Shown here: piece by piece, positions 60,551-64,000 of the stretch
How positions within the stretch are numbered: position 1 is the first letter of the stretch
Layout of the letters: each line of letters opens with the position of its first letter
Source of the DNA: CAXBNB01 sp965267535
GTDB lineage: Bacteria > Bacteroidota > Bacteroidia > Cytophagales > Cyclobacteriaceae
Direction: 5' to 3'
DNA: 64,000 nt
Assembly (NCBI GenBank): GCA_965267535.1
Contig: OZ254082.1
Coordinates: 1,984,001-2,048,000 of the forward strand
Notes under the pieces: model-generated
Database searches by the model: none
Told to the model about the DNA's origin: nothing
Seen by the model: only the letters and a program-made list of their open reading frames with translations
Translations under genes and position numbers: made by a program

Positions 60551-61555
60551 ATGAAATCAGATAAAATACCATACGAAGAACTGGCCAGAGAACTTTCCGG
60601 TGAAGCTACAGCCGAAGAGCAGAAACGCATCCGGCAATGGGTCGAATCTTCCGAGGAAGCCCGGGAGGAATACGAGTCTTTTACAGACATCTGGAAGGAA
60701 CGCTATTTTGTGCAGGAAGACAAACCGATCATCAATCAGGATGAGGTAGCAGACAAAATATGGGACGAAACATTTGAGCAGCGAAAAAAAACAGCACCGA
60801 AGTGGACGATACCGTTGCAGGTTATAGCAAAAGTAGCTGCTGTATTGGTACTCGTTTTTTCGCTGGGCTACTACGGTTACGTGCACGTAGCTTCGGATAG
60901 TGCAGCACTACGGGTAGTCACTATAGAAAAGAAAACCCTGCCGGGGCAAAAATCGATGATTACCCTGCCCGATGGGTCGGTAGTATGGCTCAATGCAGGT
61001 AGTAAAATCACCTATACATCAGACTTTGGCGTTCATCACCGAAACCTGCGCCTGAGCGGGCAGGCATTTTTTGACGTCTTTAAAGATAAGAGCAAGCCGT
61101 TTGTAGTTCGGTGCAAAGACCTGGAAGTAGAAGCTCTGGGCACTTCGTTTGACATCAATGCTTACCAGCAAAAACAAGTAAAAGTAAGCTTGCTTACCGG
61201 CAAGGTGAGGGTAAGCCCCGGAAAGAAAAAAGAAGAACAACATGTGCTTTTGCCAGGCGAGTATTCTATAGTAGATGAAAATAACCATGTAGTAGAAAAA
61301 GGCAAGTTCGATTCGGGATTGGCTACCGCCTGGAAGGAAGGGAAATTGATTTTTCGCGACATGACCCTGGATGAGATGATACCCATACTGGAGCTATGGT
61401 ATGGAGTACAGATAGAAAACAAAACCCGGATGAAAACCCAAAAACATTTCAATGGGACATTTGAACGGGAAAGCCTGAGCAATATATTGGAAAATATGGG
61501 GCTTTCGATGGGATTTGAATCCGAGAAAAACGGAAATAAAGTAATCTTAAAATGA
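60551..61555 (+). CDS. FecR-type anti-sigma factor (second locus)
   Basis: The 334-residue protein has a cytoplasmic N-terminus (IPYEELARELSGEATAEEQKRIRQW) and a membrane helix near 95-115 (VIAKVAAVLVLVFSLGYYGYV). It then has a FecR domain (SMITLPDGSVVWLNAGSKITYTS, LSGQAFFDVFKDKSKPF, ALGTSFDINAY) and a C-terminal DUF4974 domain (WYGVQIENKTR, HFNGTFERESLSNIL). It pairs with the sigma at 59869 and the STN-SusC at 61699. Confidence 0.9.
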   Translation: MKSDKIPYEELARELSGEATAEEQKRIRQWVESSEEAREEYESFTDIWKERYFVQEDKPIINQDEVADKIWDETFEQRKKTAPKWTIPLQVIAKVAAVLVLVFSLGYYGYVHVASDSAALRVVTIEKKTLPGQKSMITLPDGSVVWLNAGSKITYTSDFGVHHRNLRLSGQAFFDVFKDKSKPFVVRCKDLEVEALGTSFDINAYQQKQVKVSLLTGKVRVSPGKKKEEQHVLLPGEYSIVDENNHVVEKGKFDSGLATAWKEGKLIFRDMTLDEMIPILELWYGVQIENKTRMKTQKHFNGTFERESLSNILENMGLSMGFESEKNGNKVILK

Positions 61556-61600
61556 GAGTAAGCCTATGATGAGTTGACACACTACCGCCCCCAAAAAACA

Positions 61601-61661
61601 GACCGACCTAAGAGGCCGGTCCCACGGTTTCATATCAAAGCGCCAACTATCACATGAAACC
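61601..61661 (+). promoter_or_regulatory. Two adjacent hairpins in second SusC leader
   Basis: GACCGACC (61601-61608) pairs with GGCCGGTC (61614-61621) with one mismatch. GGTTTCAT (61626-61633) pairs exactly with ATGAAACC (61654-61661). They end 37 bases before the SusC ATG at 61699. Confidence 0.6.
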
Positions 61662-61698
61662 AGAAATTAACGCAAATTATTAATCTCAATACAAAATT

Positions 61699-64000
61699 AT
61701 GAAGTTAAAATTACTAGACAAGTTAATTATGCTGTCAAAGCTATCTATCTATGGTCTTGTCGCGCAGTGTATTTTGTTTAGTTCTATCTGGGCCGAAGAC
61801 ATCAGGGCTCAGCGCATCAAGAGCGTAAGCGATGTAAGTGTAGAACTAAATATCAACAAAGCCCGGTTGGAAAAAGTCTTTCGCTATCTCGAAAGCCAGA
61901 CAGACTTTTATTTTTCTTACAGCAAAGAAGATATCGATCAGTCCGTAAACTATTCTTACACCAAAGGTGAGCAGCTCAAGGTAAGAGATGTGCTCCTGGA
62001 TATTTCCCAGCGATCAAAACTTCGGTTTCGTCAGGTCAATCGCAATATCATAGTCCAAAAGCAAGATGAAAGTGCCTCACCTGTCAGCCCTATAGAGATA
62101 GTGATCGATGATATCGAAATAACGGGTAAAGTAGTAGACGAAAACGGAGAACCCTTGCCCGGTGTAAGCATACTTGAAAAAGGAACAACCAATGGCACTG
62201 TGACCGGAATAGACGGTACTTACAACCTCAAAGCCAGCAATAATGGCGTATTGATATTTTCATTTGTAAGCTATGTACGACAGGAAGTACCGGTAGATAT
62301 GCGTACGGCCATAGATGTACAAATGCAACTGGATACTCAGCAGCTCGAAGAGTTGGTAGTAGTGGGCTTTGGTGTACAAAAGAAAATAAGTGTAGTAGGG
62401 GCAGTGTCAACGGTAGAGCCGGAGCAACTCCGAATACCCACAGCCAATATATCCAATGCCCTGGCGGGCAATCTGGCTGGTATTATTGCTGTGCAGCGTA
62501 CAGGTCAGCCCGGAGCAGATGGTTCTTCATTTTTTATTCGGGGAATATCCACATTCAGCGGTGTACAAAACCCACTGATCCTGCTCGATGGGGTAGAGAT
62601 TTCGCCTCAGGATCTAAATTCGCTGGCACCTGAAGTGATCGAAAGCGTATCGGTACTCAAAGATGCTACCGCTACGGCAATTTACGGTACACGCGGAGCA
62701 AACGGCGTGCTTATAGTAACCACGAAAAATGGGCAGGATCTGGACAAACCCAAGATATACACCCGTATGCAGTATCAGGTATCCATGCCTACATCCGTTC
62801 CCAAGTTTGTAGATGGGGTAGAGTATATGGAGCTTTTCAATGAAGCCGTAACTCAGCGAGGCACGGGAGAGATTTTGTATAGCAAAGAAAAAATAAATGG
62901 CACACGTCAAGGGCTTGATCCCTACATTTATCCCAATGTAGACTGGTACGACGAATTGTTTAATGATGCTGCCTACAACCAGGAAGCCAATGTGAATATT
63001 CAGGGAGGAGGACGAAAGGTAGGTTACTTTATGAGTGCTACAGTCAATAAGAGTACGGGTATACTTAAAAAATTTGACCTCAACTCTTACGACAACAACT
63101 TGTCAGTGAGAAAGTTTTCATTTCAAAACAATATAAACGCGGATATATCGCCTACTACCAAGCTGTCGTTGAAACTCAACACCCAGCTAAGGTATCAGGA
63201 CGGACCTGCTAACAGTGCTCAGTCTGTATTTGGTAATGTAATGAATGCCAACCCCGCAGACTTCCCTTTGCATTTTCCACTCGATAGAGTAGTAGACCCC
63301 AGAGACATTCTCTACGGCGGCAAAAGCGGTGGTACTATCAATGACGGTTTTCCAAACCCATTTGCACTCATGACCAATGGGTACAACAACAACTTTCAAA
63401 GTACCGTTTTGGCAACTATCGATGGCGAACAGAAACTCGACTTTATTACTGAAGGTTTAAAGTTTAAAGCCCTGGTATCCTTTAAAAACTGGTCTTCTAC
63501 TTCCATACAGAGAAGCAGGGGGTACAACCAATACCAAATCAGCAGTATAGATGGCGATGACTATGAGCTTCAGTTGATAGGCTCACCTCAAAACCTGTCG
63601 CTGGTAACGTCTCCCAGCACAGCCGGAGACCGACGGCTCTACATGCAGCCATCTATCGAATACAGCAATTCTTTTGGTGATCACAATGTGAGTGGGCTAC
63701 TGCTCTACAACCAAACTGAGTACGTAAACAATACTCCGGGCGATTTTATCAACTCTCTGGCTGAGCGCAGGCAGGGGTACGCAGGTCGTATGACCTATGA
63801 TTATGACAACCGGTGGATGGTAGAAGCAAACTTTGGCTACAACGGATCAGAAAACTTTGCCAAAGGTCATCGGTTTGGGTTTTTTCCATCTTTTGCCGGA
63901 GGCTATGTCATTAGTAGAGAATCCTTCTTTGCGCCGCTTACTAATACAATCAACTTTATGAAGCTGAGAGCCAGCTGGGGGAAAGTAGGAAACGACAGAA
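61699..64000 (+). CDS. SusC/RagA family TonB-linked protein with STN domain, 5' part (3' end outside window)
   Basis: The frame opens at ATG 61699 (MKLKLLDKLIML) and is open to the window end, so the gene is cut. About 767 residues are visible: signal peptide (LSKLSIYGLVAQCILFSS), then an STN domain (about 47-115: VELNINKARLEKVFRYLE). A carboxypeptidase-D repeat follows (about 140-218: GKVVDENGEPLPGVSILEKGT). The plug has QQLEELVVVGFGVQKK, FFIRGIS and LKDATATAIYGTRGANG, and the first half of the barrel follows. As the third gene of the ECF-FecR-SusC set it should be followed by a SusD partner beyond 64000. Confidence 0.92.
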   Translation, partial: MKLKLLDKLIMLSKLSIYGLVAQCILFSSIWAEDIRAQRIKSVSDVSVELNINKARLEKVFRYLESQTDFYFSYSKEDIDQSVNYSYTKGEQLKVRDVLLDISQRSKLRFRQVNRNIIVQKQDESASPVSPIEIVIDDIEITGKVVDENGEPLPGVSILEKGTTNGTVTGIDGTYNLKASNNGVLIFSFVSYVRQEVPVDMRTAIDVQMQLDTQQLEELVVVGFGVQKKISVVGAVSTVEPEQLRIPTANISNALAGNLAGIIAVQRTGQPGADGSSFFIRGISTFSGVQNPLILLDGVEISPQDLNSLAPEVIESVSVLKDATATAIYGTRGANGVLIVTTKNGQDLDKPKIYTRMQYQVSMPTSVPKFVDGVEYMELFNEAVTQRGTGEILYSKEKINGTRQGLDPYIYPNVDWYDELFNDAAYNQEANVNIQGGGRKVGYFMSATVNKSTGILKKFDLNSYDNNLSVRKFSFQNNINADISPTTKLSLKLNTQLRYQDGPANSAQSVFGNVMNANPADFPLHFPLDRVVDPRDILYGGKSGGTINDGFPNPFALMTNGYNNNFQSTVLATIDGEQKLDFITEGLKFKALVSFKNWSSTSIQRSRGYNQYQISSIDGDDYELQLIGSPQNLSLVTSPSTAGDRRLYMQPSIEYSNSFGDHNVSGLLLYNQTEYVNNTPGDFINSLAERRQGYAGRMTYDYDNRWMVEANFGYNGSENFAKGHRFGFFPSFAGGYVISRESFFAPLTNTINFMKLRASWGKVGNDR

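Noticed and set aside
1..64000. CRISPR arrays, tRNA genes and insertion sequences
   Set aside because: No regularly spaced repeats, no cloverleaf with CCA end and no transposase gene were seen in the intergenic regions read; a tRNAscan or repeat search would settle this.

Overview
The window is chromosomal DNA of a Bacteroidota member, most likely a marine or soil Cytophagales. Supporting signs are SusC/SusD pairs with ECF sigma and FecR genes, a type IX (type B) gliding-motility C-terminal sorting domain, a menaquinone-type three-subunit succinate dehydrogenase, a fused alpha/beta E1 dehydrogenase, promoters of the Bacteroidota form TTG-N19/20-TAnnTTTG, and almost no Shine-Dalgarno sequences. 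Genus cannot be settled from sequence reading alone. About 50 protein genes, RNase P RNA and two unlisted small ORFs are annotated.

Layout. 1-1452 is the 3' half of an FG-GAP repeat lipoprotein gene of the same family as 56199-59549, so the window probably opens at the end of a second SusCD-type locus. 1659-3197 is a secreted C69 dipeptidase. 3357-6825 (minus) is sdhCAB with a near-consensus promoter. 7246-13591 holds a giant secreted gliding-type protein, a DCC thiol oxidoreductase, fabD, a PagL-like lipid A deacylase and a DUF2807 lipoprotein. 13816-19609 holds alanine dehydrogenase divergent from a 2-oxoacid dehydrogenase E1, a lipoprotein and an orphan LuxE-like enzyme. 19725-21934 carries a 38-aa lipoprotein, a response regulator without DNA-binding domain, rnpB and a small hypothetical. 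22014-26591 is TamB. 26791-32314 is a housekeeping block: tsaD, smpB, a NlpC/P60-like protein lacking all catalytic residues, HNH, CAP, HAD, DUF456 and a pseudouridine synthase.

32512-43786 carries an SLC13 permease, accA, two acyltransferases, a DUF1080 protein, yidD, an outer-membrane barrel, fmt, folA, an SDR and a YdcF protein. 43817-48229 has an ABCG-type transporter with an N-terminal TerB-like region, a lipoprotein and a 35-aa ORF followed by a terminator. 48332-48967 is a MORN-type repeat protein.

49072-64000 is the accessory part: ECF sigma, FecR, SusC, SusD and an FG-GAP/ASPIC lipoprotein, then a second ECF sigma, FecR and SusC that runs off the end. Both SusC proteins have an N-terminal STN signalling domain, so each set can be read as outer-membrane transducer, anti-sigma and sigma. 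No carbohydrate-active enzyme is present in either set, so the substrate is unknown. Both SusC leaders carry two adjacent hairpins just upstream of the start codon.
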